From contig JAJZFE010000080.1 of assembly GCA_021798655.1 (NCBI GenBank), forward strand, positions 1 to 6,079: 6,079 nt of DNA, read 5' to 3'. The translations under genes were made by a program, and so were the position numbers. The notes beneath the pieces are model-generated. The model had not been told where the DNA came from. It did no database searches and worked only from the letters and a program-made list of their open reading frames with translations. Shown here one piece after another: positions 5,260 through 6,079 of the stretch (position 1 is the stretch's first letter; every line of letters starts with the position of its first letter). This DNA comes from Acidobacteriota bacterium. Its GTDB lineage: Bacteria; Acidobacteriota; Terriglobia; Terriglobales; Acidobacteriaceae.

Positions 5260-6079
5260 ATGAAGCCTCTCGCCGCTCTCGTATTCTTCGCCGCATCCCT
5301 CGCCCTTGCGCAGGCGCCCGCCCCGACATCGCCAGGCCCTGCCGCAGCGGCCGACGCGCAGGCCGGCACCGAAGCGAGTCTGCCACTGAACACCATCACG
5401 GTCAGGTCCAACCTGGTCGTGGTTCCAGCGCTGGTCCGCACCAAATCCGGTGAACTCGTCTACACCCTCCAGGCCAAGGACTTCATCCTCACCGACGACG
5501 GCGTCGAGCAGAAACTTCGCCTCGAACAGGAGACCGGCAACCAGCCGCTGGCCATGGTCGTCATCGTGCAAACCGGTGGCGACGCTGCCGTGCATCTCGA
5601 CCAGTACCAGGGCCTCGAGCCCATGCTCGACAACATGCTCGGCGGCATCCAGCATGAGGTAGCAGTCGTCGGCTTCGACAGCACGCCCATCCTGCTGCAC
5701 GGCTTCTCGCCCAACCTCAGCTTCATCTCCCACTCGCTCGACATCCTCGATCCCGGCGACAACAAGGCCGCCGTCCTCGACGCCATCGTCTTCGCCGTCA
5801 ACCTGCTCAGCAAGCAGCCCACCACCTATCGCCGCGCCATCCTGCTGCTCTCGCAGACCACCGACAACGGCAGCCAGACACCGCTCGTCGACGCTCTGCA
5901 CGCCATCAGCGACACCAACACCGTCATCTACAGCGTCGGCTTCCACACCACCGGCACCGACGAAGGCAGTGAGGCCGCCAAGTTCAGCTCTGACGATCCC
6001 GGCCCGCAGCACGGCTGCTTCAGCCGCAACCTCGGCACCGATGCCAACGGCAAACCAATCAAGCCCACCGAGAGCGTTG
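5260..6079 (+). CDS. Acidobacterial VWFA-related domain protein (partial, 3' end outside window)
   Basis: The frame opens at ATG 5260 and is unbroken for 273 codons to the right edge. Residues 1-17 form a Sec signal peptide with an A-L-A cleavage site before Q18; no lipobox is present. A Pro/Ala-rich linker runs to about 43. Next comes I-T-V-R-S-N-L-V-V-V-P followed by G-E-L-V-Y-T-L-Q-A-K-D74-F-I-L-T-D-D-G, the typical entry of acidobacterial VWFA-related proteins (the TIGR03436-type family), then a Rossmann-like VWA fold from about 97. The metal-site elements are degenerate: V-Q104-T-G106-G-D108 replaces DxSxS, and S-Q199-T-T-D-N-G-S replaces the usual S-D-G-x-D. One cysteine (C253) is visible. 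The likely role is in the periplasm or outside the cell, binding a protein; no substrate can be named. ATG 5260 lacks a Shine-Dalgarno: the bases before it are pyrimidine-rich, including CCTCC. The signal peptide beginning there supports this start. Confidence 0.88.
   Translation, partial: MKPLAALVFFAASLALAQAPAPTSPGPAAAADAQAGTEASLPLNTITVRSNLVVVPALVRTKSGELVYTLQAKDFILTDDGVEQKLRLEQETGNQPLAMVVIVQTGGDAAVHLDQYQGLEPMLDNMLGGIQHEVAVVGFDSTPILLHGFSPNLSFISHSLDILDPGDNKAAVLDAIVFAVNLLSKQPTTYRRAILLLSQTTDNGSQTPLVDALHAISDTNTVIYSVGFHTTGTDEGSEAAKFSSDDPGPQHGCFSRNLGTDANGKPIKPTESV

Noticed and set aside
4074..5444. A 456-codon minus-strand open frame crossing the lipoprotein, the terminator and the VWFA start
   Set aside because: It runs antisense through a lipobox-bearing gene, a strong terminator and a tandem repeat, and its translation shows no family motif; it is a GC-driven shadow.
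5209..6012. A 267-codon minus-strand open frame opposite the VWFA gene
   Set aside because: The plus-strand frame has a signal peptide and family motifs; the antisense translation is Asp/Val/Gly-rich and featureless.

Overview
The window looks like chromosomal DNA of a GC-rich member of the Acidobacteriota, most likely the Terriglobus/Granulicella/Edaphobacter group. The main reason is the gene at the right edge, which reads as an acidobacterial VWFA-related secreted protein, a family that is greatly expanded in that phylum. High G+C and strong third-position GC bias in most genes fit this. The placement is an inference from gene content, without any database comparison.

Layout, left to right: (1) the last 61 codons of a plus-strand gene, probably an alpha/beta-hydrolase, ending at 187. 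(2) An 87-base gap with a perfect TATAAT box only five bases before the next start codon. (3) A complete long RelA/SpoT-family (p)ppGpp synthetase/hydrolase at 275-2743 with both active sites intact. (4) Facing it, with six bases between the stop codons, a complete PLP-dependent alpha-oxoamine synthase on the minus strand at 2750-3988, most like 2-amino-3-ketobutyrate CoA ligase (Kbl). (5) A 130-base divergent control region (3989-4118) with a small inverted repeat and a hairpin that could cover the ribosome binding site of the next gene. (6) A lipoprotein with a VirB10/TrbI-like repeat-free beta region and a glycine-zipper tail at 4119-5072. (7) A strong intrinsic terminator at 5095-5130 and a perfect 2 x 18-base tandem repeat at 5192-5227. 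(8) The first 273 codons of the VWFA-related protein, running off the right edge.

The genes do not form one operon or one pathway. Rel is a global stringent-response enzyme, Kbl is amino-acid metabolism, and the last two encode exported proteins (envelope lipoprotein and secreted or periplasmic VWFA protein), separated by a terminator. No mobile element, RNA gene, CRISPR array or phage gene is visible. No clearly new multi-gene system is present. The most noteworthy points are the apparent leaderless start of rel, alternative pairings around the lipoprotein start, the 18-base duplication before the VWFA gene, and the loss of all metal-site residues in that VWFA domain.
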